Below are positions 34,790 to 45,367 of a stretch of DNA of 64,000 bases, one piece after another. The notes below the pieces were generated by a model, which made no database searches, was not told the DNA's origin, and saw only the letters and a list, made by a program, of their open reading frames with translations. The stretch covers positions 32,002,758 through 32,066,757 of the forward strand of contig BTRK01000001.1 in NCBI GenBank assembly GCA_036245805.1, read 5' to 3'. The translations under genes and the position numbers were made by a program. The stretch's first letter is position 1; every line of letters begins with the position of its first letter. The DNA comes from Pristionchus mayeri (lineage: Eukaryota; Nematoda; Chromadorea; Rhabditida; Neodiplogasteridae).

Positions 34790-36166
34790 TTATGCCTCCT
34801 CCGAATAGGGAATTCGGGTCTTGCCCCTCTTCTCGTGTGAGTTCTTCTGCTCAACGGTCACTATCAGCACTTTAAGTGCGTCTCCGGAGCGAAAAGGGCG
34901 CAATTTGTAAGTATTAAATGAATAATCGAACTAATTATACTGCCTGAACGCCCATTCGAATGTGGTGAGCATTCCGTCGTCCTCCATCGCCCAGATTTGC
35001 AGGCCATCATCAGCATCATAGCAGTAGTAAATCTACAAGTGATTGAACATGCCTTGAAAGGGCAACATGATAATACGTGCAATCGACTACAAACGTCCTT
35101 CTAACCTTCTTGTGCTTGATTTTAGTCCGGAGGCTGCTCAGTTGCGTACGCGATGGAGCAGTCATGAAACGGGCGCAATTGATGCCCAAGTGCTCCTTCG
35201 CGAGTCCCTCCATCAGATCTAGAGCTGGCTCAGAAAGATTCCAGATCCAGCACACAAGCCGGTTGGAGGCACGATGAGTTGCCTGAAATAGACTTTCCGA
35301 TAGATTTAAGAATTCTCTGAAATTACTATATTCTCCATTTCTTGGAATTCTTCTTAGTGATGTGATGATATATGAAGCTGAACGTACTCTAACATACCCG
35401 GATGAGTGAGGTCACTTGGCCGGAATTCGCCCATCTCTGCACTTCATTGATGTTCAGCAGATTGTTCTTGTTCTTGTTCAATGCAATGATTCAGAACATG
35501 TTGTCTGAATTTTGCTTATTTGTTGTGATAATTACAACTTTTCCTGTTGCTAGTCTTATCATAATGAAAAATATGTTTTGGAGAGTTGGCGAATGATACT
35601 CACATGGATATCCATGAATGACTCTCGTCTTCTGCCCTCGATGCCGATCGCTCGTTGTTCGAATTCCCGCAGACTTCTGTTGACGGCGGAAAGGCTGGTT
35701 CGAGCGCTGAAGTCGAGTCGATCCAAGATCGACAGCAGGCAACAGTCGTTGAGGTCGAGGAGGCTCTGGAATCGAACGGTGAATAATGATAAGGAACATC
35801 CGATTCGATGGAGAACACTGCAGGGCCGGCGTCATTTTTGGCAGGATACGCCCGGAACGCCCACCTTTGCCAGACCTGTGTGATCTATTCACGACCACTA
35901 ATTTCTCTTTCCCCCAATAGCTAGGTAACAGGGCATTCACCAGTGGCTCCGGGATCTTTAGCAGATGTCGCATCGCTCGGGCTGCGAGTCCCCATAGAAA
36001 TACGAAGGCGAGAAAGATCCAATACCTGAGAGTTCGATTGATAAGATTATGTATTGAAGGTGAAGGGAACCCACAGGAGGAAGGCGATGGGACGCCGGAG
36101 CGAGTATAGACCACCCATCGAGAAGAGCGGGGGTAGAAATGAGCGAGAGCGAGACGAGAAATGCAT
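34790..36166 (-). pseudogene. F-box gene B, decayed paralogue of gene A
   Basis: Recognisable exons: 36166-36075, 36025-35865 (hydrophobic YWIFLAFVFLWGLAA, intact here), 35765-35604 (F-box, SLLDLNDCCLLSILDRLDF), 35282-35106, 35032-34944 and about 34886-34790. The exon equivalent to 31275-31180 of gene A is missing. The next (ending 35398) is shortened and has an in-frame TGA, the 34944 donor is GC, and the last exon has no usable acceptor. The N-terminal part is better preserved than in gene A and the C-terminal part worse. I treat it as a pseudogene, but an altered transcript cannot be excluded. Confidence 0.7.
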
Positions 36167-36639
36167 TGATGAATCGAATGCAAAGTATGCGCATAATTGA
36201 ATTTTTGATCTTTATGATTTATTGATTGCTTTGCGAATCGTCTGCAAAATATACAAGTTATTTTAGTTTGACTCTGAACCTTAGAATTTATTGATAGGTT
36301 TACTTAAGGTACTGCTGATACTCCCCTCCATCAAGTTGTCAGTATGTTTCCTTGATTCCTGGCACTTCTTGGATAATTGCCTCCCCCTTCTCCTCTACTA
36401 CATTTCAGATATCTTTCCCTGATTTTCGGTATCACAACCCCTTATATTAGGGTGTTCCAAAATTTCGATTATTTATTTTCGAGGGAACCTAAAATCCGCT
36501 GAAATCATTGAGTATCCACAATGTCAACGCTATTTTGCATTATACGGTTGTGCCCGTCGTGAAACAGTCTGGTAAAAATTTCGACATTTTAAATAAGAAC
36601 CCCATCTATGAATACTAAATGGGGCTGGGTAGGATAAGA
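36167..36639. other. Spacer downstream of the segmental copies
   Basis: The first approximately 70 bp are again homologous to 15028-15100 (CP2-like intron 2), closing copy 3. No exon or RNA gene is seen in the rest. Confidence 0.5.
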
Positions 36640-36845
36640 ACCATTGCGTTATGCCGCCTTTAAAGAAGGAGTGTCAGCAAAGTAAAACTTTTGACACTGT
36701 CATAACCATGACCTAGCCCACTCTCCAAAGATCATAGCATGCACTAGGAGGGTAGACAGCAATTGGTTTATAGCTCAGTAGTAAAGCAGCCGCCATGTGA
36801 TCGGGTGTTCAACTTTGCTGACACTCCTCCTTTAATGTAAGGTCG
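36640..36845. mobile_element. Foldback element, about 200 bp
   Basis: AAGGAGTGTCAGCAAAGT pairs with ACTTTGCTGACACTCCT. The centre contains a tRNA-A-box-like TAGCTCAGTAGTAAAGC. The outer left side (ATAAGAACCATTGCGTTATG) resembles the TGACGTCA MITE family. No target duplication was assigned. Confidence 0.6.
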
Positions 36846-37435
36846 CATGCCCTAAACAGTGTCTATCGTGGTGGCTCTTCACTCTCCCTACTCTATTCAC
36901 TTTTCAGTTACAACGGGCAGATTCAATATTTTATTTTCATTTATTTTTCGGGGTTCATTTCTACCCAATGCCTATGTATCCGTAAAAAATTAACAATCCA
37001 TGTGCCAGTTTTAATAGATAAGTTATGCACGCAGGAACATAATCGGTACTCATAAATAATTTATAAATTCGGCCTCCAGAATGGGCTTATCAAGAATTAT
37101 TTGTAAGAACAATCAATATATGAAAGCGTTTGATTAAGAATCGGGCAAATCTCGGAGCAGAGTCTACCTCTCGGAGCAGAGTCTACCTGGTCTACCTCGA
37201 GTGCCTCCTCCTCGATAAAACTCCCCATCACACCAGACGAAGACAGATGAGACCAGCCGATTGGATCTTCGCATTTTACAATTGCACCTCCTTCCCCCTC
37301 ATTCCCCCCTTCCTATCGTATTCGACCTCAGTGTGAGGAGAGTCAACTCTCTTGTATCATAACACATAAGTAATTATTCGTCTTTCGTTGCGCCGCCGAG
37401 CGTAGATAAAATATATAATATAAATCCGGAAAGAT

Positions 37436-38526
37436 CTGGCACAGCAAAAAATGACGAATATCTTATTTTTGGCGTTCTCGAGGGTGCTGAGGACTAGTGA
37501 TGCCAAATCGGCGCGCGCTCTCCTCGTTTCACACGCTCTCTCGCTCTGTCTGACCGGTGAGAGAGCGTGTGAAACGAGGACAGTGCGCGCCGATTTGGCA
37601 TCACTACTAAGGACGATAGGCAGAAACATTTTGCACAAGGAACCACCGTTCGCTTCAGAAGACGTTGCGGCGAAAGCAGATTTCCCCTCTTTCTTCCCAA
37701 TTATTTCGTCGCATGTGCTCGCTAAAATTAAGCTAAAATTATTTATTGTGCAGAATTTGAAGGCGATCACGCCTATCTATTTCATTTATCATAAATTTTA
37801 TTTTTACAAAATTTACAAAAATTAACTTTTTTGAATTTCAGTTCTGAGCTTAGCAAATTAGATCGATCTGATCGCTGTGATGCGAGGATTCCAAATCCAA
37901 ATTTTCATACAAATAAACCTCTGGAACTCTTAGCAGCATTAATTATTGTGCCTCGATTTTGTGCCAAATCATTCTTTTCCCCTTCGCTCTTCCGCTAATC
38001 TCTCTCCTTCCATTGACCTTGAGCCCTCTGACAGCCGCCTCCCCTGCCTCTCTCGCACTCCCCCTGGCAGGTCAAAGTGAGAAGACTCTTCTCAGAAAAG
38101 TCGATTTTCGCATAAAATCGAGGCACTTTAATTAATGCTGCTAAGAGTTCTAGAGGTTTATTTGGATGAAAATTTGGATTTGTAATCATCGCATCCCGGC
38201 GGTCATATCGATCTAATTTGCGAAGCTCAGAACTGAAATCTAAAAAGATAATTTTTGTAAATTTTGTAAAAATAAAATTTATGATAAATGAAATAGATAG
38301 GCGTGATCGCTTTCAAATTCTGCACTATACATAATTTTATCTTAATTTTATTTTTTTTTGCGACAAAATAATTGGGAGGAAAACTAAGAAAATTGTTTTC
38401 GACGCCACGTCTTCTTAAGCGAACGGGGTCTCCTTGTGCAAAATGGTTCTGCCTATCGTCCTCAGCACCCTCGAGAACCCCAAAAAATCAGATATTCAGA
38501 AAATCGTCATTTTTTTGCTGTGCCAG
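37436..38526. mobile_element. Long foldback element, about 1.09 kb, with nested MITE
   Basis: CTGGCACAGCAAAAAATGAC (left) pairs with the complementary right end closing at 38526. The arms, of about 490 bp, stay complementary and meet around 37990-38070. The 112-bp MITE at 37495-37606 interrupts only the left arm. It is related to the foldback at 56702-57745: both arms read CTGGCACAG...GTGCTGA...GAAGC. Confidence 0.85.
37495..37606. mobile_element. Palindromic 112-bp MITE, copy b (hAT-like)
   Basis: Hairpin with termini TAGTGATGCC/GGCATCACTA, flanked by CTGAGGAC and CTAAGGAC (7 of 8 match). The opposite arm of the surrounding foldback (about 38450-38475) reads CTGAGGACGATAGG (complement) without the MITE. 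This is a natural empty site proving the 8-bp duplication. Confidence 0.95.
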
Positions 38527-39140
38527 CCTCTGTTCGATTCTTACACAAACGCGCTCATATTTTTTTATGCAGTGTCTGGTGGTACAACAAACGTTAAGTG
38601 GTACAACAAACGTTGATCGTTAATTGTTTATCGTCAACTCCGATCGTTTTTATGCACAGAACAATATCGATTGGAGGGAACGTATGGTGGGTTACGGTAG
38701 GAGGCACTGGGTATATCATGCGATATTTCTGACTGCAATCTGCTTGAGAATCTCCTCGGGGATTCGGGCGTTTCTCTGGACAGCGAGGGAGGAGAGGCGT
38801 GCGAGAGGAACGACGCTGCAAGGACAGACTTTAAAAGGTCTTAGGCTAAGCCAAAGCTACCTTAAACTAACCAAATTATGTAACCTAAGCCTTAGAAGCA
38901 CAGGAAACCTAAGCATAAGCGGAATAAAGACTAGGCTTAAGGCGTTCCTGAGTAGTCGTTTTTCTGAGTTCTCCTCTACGTCGGGAAGTGACGACTCGTC
39001 TTATTTCTGGCTCAAAATAGTTTCAAAATAGTATTTGTGAAAAGTTTGGACAGAAATTGCATCAGCAGCCAACATTAGAACTCGAATTCGGGCAGTTGTC
39101 TCTTCGATTCCCCCACTCTCTCGCCACTCGACTGGAGAGT
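38527..39140. other. Repeat-rich spacer
   Basis: No exon can be supported. Short direct repeats (CTTAAACTAACC, CCTAAGCCTTAG) are present near 38850-38940. Confidence 0.4.
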
Positions 39141-39158
39141 GGGGGGGGGGGGGGGGGG
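39141..39158 (+). repeat. Run of 18 G
   Basis: A homopolymer G tract follows CTGGAGAGT. It is likely the loop-side remnant of a MITE related to 41396-41546, which also contains C and G runs. Confidence 0.9.
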
Positions 39159-39423
39159 AATTGCGAACTCTACAGCCAACAGAAGCCGAGACCTGGATCC
39201 TGGAATCCTGGGATCCTGGAACCAAGCCATGCTCGAACCTGGATGGACTGCGGATGAGGCGGAGTCGCAATCGCTGCTTGTCTCCGTGCACATCCTCCGT
39301 TCCGATCGTCCGAATCTGTCCCGTCTGCTTTGTCTGAGAAAGAAAATCGATAAACACCAAAAATGGACAAAATTAATCGAGTTCAGTGTGAGAATGGCTA
39401 CGTCATTTTTCACTAGGCATGCT

Positions 39424-39650
39424 CTCTGGTATAGGTCGCACAAGTTTAGAACAAGTGAGAGTACAACTTGAAAACAATTGTGTGCATCTCTCCCCCTACG
39501 CTCAAGTCGATTTACAACTTGTAAACTAGTCTGATTGATTCCTTACAACTTGTAAATCGACTTGAGCGTAGGGGGGAGGGATGCACACAATTATTTTCAA
39601 GTTGTAAACTCAAAAACTTGTGTTCTAAACTTGTGCGACCTATACCAGAG
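39424..39650. mobile_element. Foldback element, about 227 bp
   Basis: CTCTGGTATAGGTCGCACAA at the left pairs with TTGTGCGACCTATACCAGAG at the right. Inner arms repeat ACAACTTG and GTCGATTTACAACTTG. It lies next to another MITE at 39656. Confidence 0.85.
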
Positions 39651-39655
39651 ACCCG

Positions 39656-39767
39656 GCACTTCTTCGATATTTGCCCCCTTTTTCGGCCACACAACCCCTC
39701 TTCTATGGAGAGGGAATGAGAAATGATAAACGAGAAGGGTGGGGTGGGCCAAATATCGAAGAAGTGC
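39656..39767. mobile_element. MITE of the GCACTTCTTCG family
   Basis: Inverted ends GCACTTCTTCGATATTTG and CAAATATCGAAGAAGTGC bracket about 76 bp. The sequence is related to 41396-41546, which shares GGCACTTCTTCG and the CCACCCC block. Confidence 0.8.
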
Positions 39768-39799
39768 TAGAGATCCTTTTGATCGGCGAGGGTGGCCGG

Positions 39800-39911
39800 T
39801 AGTGATGCCAAATCGGCGCGCGCTCTCCTCGTTTCACACGCTCTCTCGCTCTGTCTGACCGGTGAGAGAGCGTGTGAAACGAGGAGAGTGCGCGCCGATT
39901 TGGCATCACTA
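39800..39911. mobile_element. Palindromic 112-bp MITE, copy c (hAT-like)
   Basis: Termini are TAGTGATGCC/GGCATCACTA. The flanks are a perfect 8-bp direct repeat GTGGCCGG on both sides (39792-39799 and 39912-39919). The perfect duplication and near-perfect stem suggest the youngest of the four copies. Confidence 0.95.
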
Positions 39912-40223
39912 GTGGCCGGACCAAGTTACCAAGTTAGAGTAATATTATATTATCAATCACCCGTAGACGTTATCCATCTAAGGGCGGGATCCAATTTAAG
40001 GGGATGGGTACTCCGAAGAGACCATAGCCGTTTCAATATTACGACCGCCAATGGAAAGTACTACGAATGACCCTGTTTAACTTGATCCGGTCTTCTACAG
40101 AAGTGCCCCCACACGAGGGTAGAAGAGGCTCATTTCTATCAAAACCACCCTACTGTTATCGATTAAAAATACTTTAAAGTATTTATTTTACTAAATAAAT
40201 CTAAATTAAAAAATAAATCTGAC

Positions 40224-40295
40224 CATCTCGACGATCACATAGTTTCCGTTGCGAAGAGGAATGAGATGCTTGTCCCTCGTATACGATTGAATGGC
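40224..40295 (-). pseudogene. Orphan exon similar to exon 44893-44800
   Basis: A splice-bounded 72-nt open stretch on the minus strand reads AIQSYTRDKHLIPLRNGNY then VIVEM. Its end resembles GFYCLDERNLVIVDV of the gene at 41.1-45.4 kb. It is probably the leftover of a paralogue; flanking exons were not found. Confidence 0.45.
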
Positions 40296-41074
40296 CTAAA
40301 ATAGTATTAAATGAACAATTTTTTAGCAAAAAAATATTTGCAATTAACAATTTATACATAATAATTAATTAATTTAATATTTAAGTGTGCTAAAAATGTG
40401 CCTGAATTTCATGCCAATGCCACGTGCGCGTGTCGAGTGTGCCGAATCTACAATATTTCGATCCTCTTCAGTAGTTCTCCAGCTTTCTCATATTCCTTTT
40501 GCAGACAGACAAAGCTGAGGATCCATACTCGTCATTCTCTCTTTCAACCTATTTTAAAAGCGGTGAGAGTGCATTGGACATGATAAGATGCCGATTCAAA
40601 TTTCATCTTGAAGTCGAAGACCAACTCGTTCAAACAAAGACCAAAGATCAAAGACGAACCCGGAGAACTCGGGCGTCTTTGGATACTGCAAGTTGCACCC
40701 ACGAAGGAACAGCCATCCCTCCGCACGGTATGCAAGGCGACCAAGCCTAAAATAAAGTTCAAAGATCAAAGATCAAGTTCAAATATCTTCTGTTTTTTTA
40801 CTTTCGCAAAGTCATCTCATTTCAAAAAGTGCTCGTTCCACGATACCAGATGAATCAATCACCCAACATTACGACTGTTTCGCTTAGGTTTGGATGCTGA
40901 GATCACTAAGGCTGTGATTGAAAGGGATCACGACTGATAGGCCCATTATACCCAAGTGGGCCCAGAAACAGCAGAAGTATGCACGAACGAACCATTCGTA
41001 TTTCTCGTATATCTCTCGATCGCCTGACAGCAACTAAACTCAGGAAATTAGGTTCAAAGTTCAAAGGTCAAGGA
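40296..41074. other. Spacer with AAGATCA repeats
   Basis: No gene is supported. Short repeats of AAAGATCAAAGATCA type occur at about 40640 and 40765, and AGTTCAAAGGTCAAGGATCA at about 41055. Confidence 0.4.
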
Positions 41075-41262
41075 TCAAACCCGGCTCAGCTTGTATAGAA
41101 GATTGCTCACGGCCAGCAAGAAGCGAGATGTCTGTCTGTACTGGCACCGGAATACCACCTGAGAGAATGATCGTTAATCTTTGTTCTGTGATTTCAGAAT
41201 ACTTTGCACGGCTTCTCAAGAAATCGCATTTACCTTTTGCGCTCTTGCCATTTTCTCCCGCA

Positions 41263-41316
<54 letters not shown>

Positions 41317-44300
41317 CTACGATTTTTTTCGCCGGTCAGGGACAGCGAGAGAGCATCCGATTTCGAGAGGGTCAGGTGATTTATCTTCCATTTCGGGCAC
41401 TTCTTCGGTTTCTGGCCACCCCCCCCCCCCAATTTCCCCAATCCCGCCCATCACTGAGCGGTCGAACACTAGGGAGGAATACCTAGAGATGAGTGGGCTA
41501 GATGAGGGAGAGGGGGGGGGGGGGTGGCCAGAAACCGAAGAAGTGCGCCATGTTCGTACCTGTCCATTCACTGCTTGCGTCCAGAAGAAGGAGCCGAACC
41601 TTCTCGATGACTGGGAGAGGGCGCCACTCGTCTTGCGCAGGCTACAGGCGCCTGTCTTGAAGCGATGATTCTGGTCTCTGAGCAATGTTCTGACTCTCCT
41701 CATATTACACACTCTCTCGTCGGCTAGAGAAAGCGAGAGAGCATGCAGTTTGGAGAGAGTCAGACGATTATTCCTGATCTCCTTCCTGCGAACTCACGCC
41801 ACGTCCATCTCGAGTACTCGTGTCAGGTCGCCGAAGGAGCCCAATCCACCGCTTTCGTCTTCATGATTGACCAACCAGCCGACCTTCTGAAATATCGTAA
41901 TTCAATTCGCGATAGATTAAGGCAACCACCTTGTGTTGTGGAGAGAATGCATGTCTGATCGAGTGCGATCAAGGATAGAGGGGTGGGAGGAGCGATCAAG
42001 GATAGAGGGGTGGGAGGAGCGATCAAGGGTAGAGGGGTGGGAGGAGCGATCAAGGATAGAGGGGTGGGAGGAGCGATCAAGGATAGAGGGGTGGGAGGAG
42101 CGATCAAGGATAGAGGGGTGGGAGGAGCGATCAAGGATAGAGGGGTGGGAGGAGCGATCAAGGATAGAGGGGTGGGAGGAGCGATCAAGGATAGAGGGGT
42201 GGGAGGAGCGATCAAGGATAGAGGGGTGGGAGGAGCGATCAAGGATAGAGGGGTGGGAGGAGCAATCGTCTGACTCTCTTCGGTTCGCACACACTCGCAC
42301 CGGTCAGAGGGACGAGAGAGCGTGCAAACTGAGGAGAGTCAGGCGATTGCTCGGTGGGAGAGATCGGAGAAATACTACTCTCTCTCTCTCTCTCTCTCTA
42401 TTATTCTCATACTTTCCCATGAACAACTTATGCAGGGAAAGTTCCTGCCAATATGCTATGCTATGTTAAAAAATTTGGAATATTTGCCCACTTATCCACC
42501 AAAATCATCGATAAAGACCCAATCTTTGCAGTAATATCTTATCAGCAAAACGCCATAATGCGACATCTCATGTGCCCAGTTTTCACCTCGTCGGAGATGA
42601 GGAATGGCCGATGGAAGTACACGCTGCAGTGGTTGTGGCAGAAGCGCCGGACGTGCTGATTCGCCTGAAATGGCAATGTTAAAGGTAAAAAAGGAAAGGC
42701 AAGTCAAACGATTTTGCAGTCATCAAGAGGGTGGTTGTTTTTTTGCGGAGAGGCCGACTACTGCTCAGACTTATCGTCCACTATGATTCATAGTAGCCCA
42801 CTTTAACTTTTTCAAAGGTAGTACGCGATATTCAGGGCGTTACGGTAGGTCACGGTAGCGGTATACGGTATCGGGTGGTACTGTACTATCGATTGGGTAC
42901 GGTACTCAGCCATGACCTACCATTAACGTATCGAATTTGACCATGATCCCTCCTATACGTCCCCGTGGATTGCGCCCCTCCAAAATGGATCCACTCCCAT
43001 GAATAGGGGTCATGGTCTGAAATCGTCTCGCCGCCAGTGTTGGGCAACTATGCTTCGTATCCCCTCTGTCCAAAGCGCTGCTAGGGCACGTTACCTTTAG
43101 CAACCGAGGTCACTAAATGACAATAATAGGGAAATGATTTCCCTCCCTCTTCGTTCTCCATATCCCGTCTCTCTGTGTGTGGAGAGAGGACGCAGAAAAT
43201 GATGAGTACAGTACCACCCGATACCGTATACCGCTACCGTGACCTACCGTAACGCACCATCCCTATTTGCGAGCAGTACCTTCTCGCGCAAAGCAGTCAG
43301 CACCATGTGCTCCTTTGTCGAGAGTGGATCGCGGGGGTAGAGCAGAGCTGCAATTATATCATCAATATTTAAATAATATGTATTCAACATTTTTGATTTT
43401 TCAGTGATTGCGAAATACATGCATGGTAAATTGGTGTTTTCTAACTTCGAAACATTCAAAAAATGTTGTACCAATTATTTATCACAGTAGAAATAGGGGT
43501 ACCCAGAAAGGACAAGCGCCATTTCTTGAGAAGAAATCCCTATTTCGCATCAATTTGTCGGGGAAAAAAACGTTACCTTTGCCCCGGGCAGATTGGGGCG
43601 ACGAGAGGGCGTAGTCCTAAAATGGTCGATGAGCAGTTCTCCCTGTTGAGAGTTACATAGCTAAGCAAGCTTGTGCAAGCCATCTTTGAAATCTGATTTT
43701 GGTGGGAAAATGCTAGCTAGAAACTCGCCGATCCCATGGTTGTTTCGAAGAAGCTGCCAGAGTCGTCAATGATGTAACGCCGTACGAACGGACACTCCCC
43801 CTGCATACATGACAATTAATTGATTATTTATGGCATTTTGTGGCCCTAGGCCGGATGATCACTGTTGGGTGGTAACCTACTGGATGATAACCAAAAAATG
43901 AACCCTTCTGTAGAACTTTCACAGAATCGTTTTTGACACTTTGGGAACCTACTGTGAAAGTTCTACAGAACGGTCCTTTTTTGGGTATCATTCAGTACGT
44001 TACCATCAGACGGTGATCATCCGACCTAGTGCCCATTTTGTTGGCGTCGCTCCAAAGATAAGTGCGAATATTAATAGGAGCGAATGTTCTCCGTTCTCTC
44101 TCTTTTCACTCTCTCTTAAAACGTCGTTTGATTGTGAATAGAGAAGGTTTGCTGTAGATACAAGAAGGGTACTGTAGATACAAGAAGGGTACTGTAGATA
44201 CAAGAAGGGTACTGTAGATACAAGAAGGGTGCTGTAGATACAAGAAGGGTGCTGTAGATACAAGAAGGGTACTGTAGATACAAGAAGGGTACTGTAGATA

Positions 44301-45367
44301 CAAGAAGGGTACTGTAAATACAAGAAGGGTACTGTAGGTACAAGAAGGGTACTGTAGATACAAGAAGGGTACTGTAGATACAAGAAGGGTACTGTAGATA
44401 CAAGAAGGGTACTGTAGATACAAGAAGGGTACTGTAGATACATGAAGGGTACTGTAGATACAAGAAGGGTACTGTAGATACAAGAAGGGTACTGTAGATA
44501 CAAGAAGGGTACTATAGATACAAGAAAGGTACTGTAGATACAAGAAGGGTATGGTAGATACAAGAAGGGTACTGTAGATACAAGAAGGGTATGGTAGATA
44601 CAAGAAGGCCGAACCGTTCCCTCCTCCAAGTTGATCCGAATCAGTCACTGTCGCAATGTGCTGACTTGCTGCCTCGCCACTGATTTCTGAAGAACTCCGA
44701 TTACTACGCATGAACTTGTTTATTCATTCTGATCACTCTTACGAGGAATACAGTAATACATGAATACAGTAATCTCAGAAATACAGTATGATACCGTACA
44801 ACGTCGACGATGACGAGATTCCGCTCGTCGAGGCAGTAGAATCCGATGGGGCGGCTCATACCGTAGAAGTCACCCACATCGATAAGCACTCGCCTGAGAT
44901 TTACGGGATACGGTAGTTCGCAGAGTTGTGGTTACGGTACCATTGCACCCTGTGATTGCGGTACCATGGTACCCTGTGGTTACGGCATCATTGCACCCTG
45001 TGGTTACGGTACCATGGTACTCTGTGGTATTGATTGGTACCTGCCGAGAAAGAGATCAATGCACTCGATACTGAGAGTCGAGGGCGTCTCTTGGAATGGG
45101 GTGAAGAGTTGGAGATTGACGTCCTGAATACGACGGAATTTGCGCCAATAGCACTTTTGAGCACCCTGATGGTGCTTAGGTACTATACTTTAGTGGTACC
45201 AATGGTGCCCTGGTACCAAAGGGTACGACACTCACCATACGCTTCCCAAGTACGAAGACGAATCGGCCGTCGGCGGAGCCCGCGCACATCCCTACTCCCG
45301 ACCAGTCCGATGCGATCGGCTCCATTTCATCGCCCATAATCACGTCATCCTTCAACGTCGACGTCAT
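41075..45367 (-). CDS. Uncharacterised multi-exon protein
   Basis: Minus-strand exons: 45367-45236 (ATG start candidate), 44893-44800, 43800-43725, 43347-43280, 42664-42587, 41886-41798, 41641-41560 and 41158-41075 (stop TGA). From 44893 to the stop all junctions keep phase; the first exon does not join the second in frame, so an exon is missing or the start is elsewhere. Blocks include VGDFYGMSRPIGFYCLD, then CPFVRRYIIDDSGSFFETT, then HVRRFCHNHCSVYFHRPF, then GWLVNHEDESGGLGSFGD, and a basic C-terminus FRCQYRQTSRFLLAVSN. No signal peptide, helix or known motif is evident, and I do not recognise the family. Its introns hold a 27-bp minisatellite, a 20-bp minisatellite and three MITEs. A paralogous exon lies at 40224-40295. 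Confidence 0.65.
41265..41313. repeat. (CT)n dinucleotide tract
   Basis: An uninterrupted CT microsatellite of about 24 units lies in the last intron of the minus-strand gene. A shorter CT tract is at 42379-42399. Confidence 0.95.
41396..41546. mobile_element. MITE of the GCACTTCTTCG family
   Basis: GGCACTTCTTCGGTTTCTGG at the left pairs with CCAGAAACCGAAGAAGTGC at the right, followed inwards by opposing runs of C and G. It starts 13 bases inside the last intron of the minus-strand gene, next to its 5' splice site. Confidence 0.85.
41966..42263. repeat. 27-bp minisatellite, about 11 copies
   Basis: The tandem unit starts GATCAAGGATAGAGGGG and ends GGGAGGAGC, with one GGGTAG variant. As 27 is divisible by 3, it creates long open frames in all phases (a 9-residue repeat). 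These are spurious because the array lies wholly in an intron. Confidence 0.95.
42785..43055. repeat. Partial copy of the CATAGTTGCCCA foldback
   Basis: GGTACTGTACTATCGATTGG, then ATGACCTACCATTAACG, and finally GTTGGGCAACTATG are in the order of the right arm of the 21855-22940 element. A fragment of the opposite arm (GTACAGTACCACCCGATACC) is at about 43205-43255. It is a diverged copy. Confidence 0.75.
43842..44034. mobile_element. Foldback MITE, about 193 bp
   Basis: GGCCCTAGGCCGGATGATCAC pairs imperfectly with GTGATCATCCGACCTAGTGC. Inside, TCTGTAGAACTTTCACAG pairs with CTGTGAAAGTTCTACAGA and GGATGATAACCAAAAAA with TTTTTTGGGTATCATTC. It shares the CCGACCTAGTGC end with the TGACGTCA MITEs. 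Confidence 0.85.
44150..44608. repeat. 20-bp minisatellite, about 23 copies
   Basis: The tandem unit starts GTACTGTAGATAC and ends AAGAAGG, with scattered single-base variants (GTGCTG, TACATG, ATGGTA, GTAAATA). It lies in an intron of the 41.1-45.4 kb gene, and its open frames in all minus-strand phases are artefacts. Confidence 0.95.
44925..45035. repeat. GTTACGGTACCAT...CACCCTGTG tandem repeat
   Basis: About four imperfect units of 24-27 bp built from GTGGTTACGGTACCAT and TGGTACCCT, within intron 1 of the minus-strand gene. Confidence 0.7.

Noticed and set aside
35491..36183. 230-codon minus-strand frame reading through two exons and an intron
   Set aside because: The F-box is encoded in another frame of the same stretch, and the paralogue at 32 kb does not keep this read-through frame open.
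36770..36822. tRNA-like TAGCTCAGTAGTAAAGC followed by GGGTGTTCAAC
   Set aside because: It lies in the centre of a foldback element and cannot form a cloverleaf.
41823..42469. Long open frames on both strands with a 9-residue repeat
   Set aside because: They arise from the 27-bp minisatellite, whose unit is divisible by three. The array is intronic.
44006..44711. Long minus-strand frames rich in Tyr-Leu-Pro-Ser-Cys-Ile
   Set aside because: They are produced by the 20-bp minisatellite in all phases; no splice or domain support.
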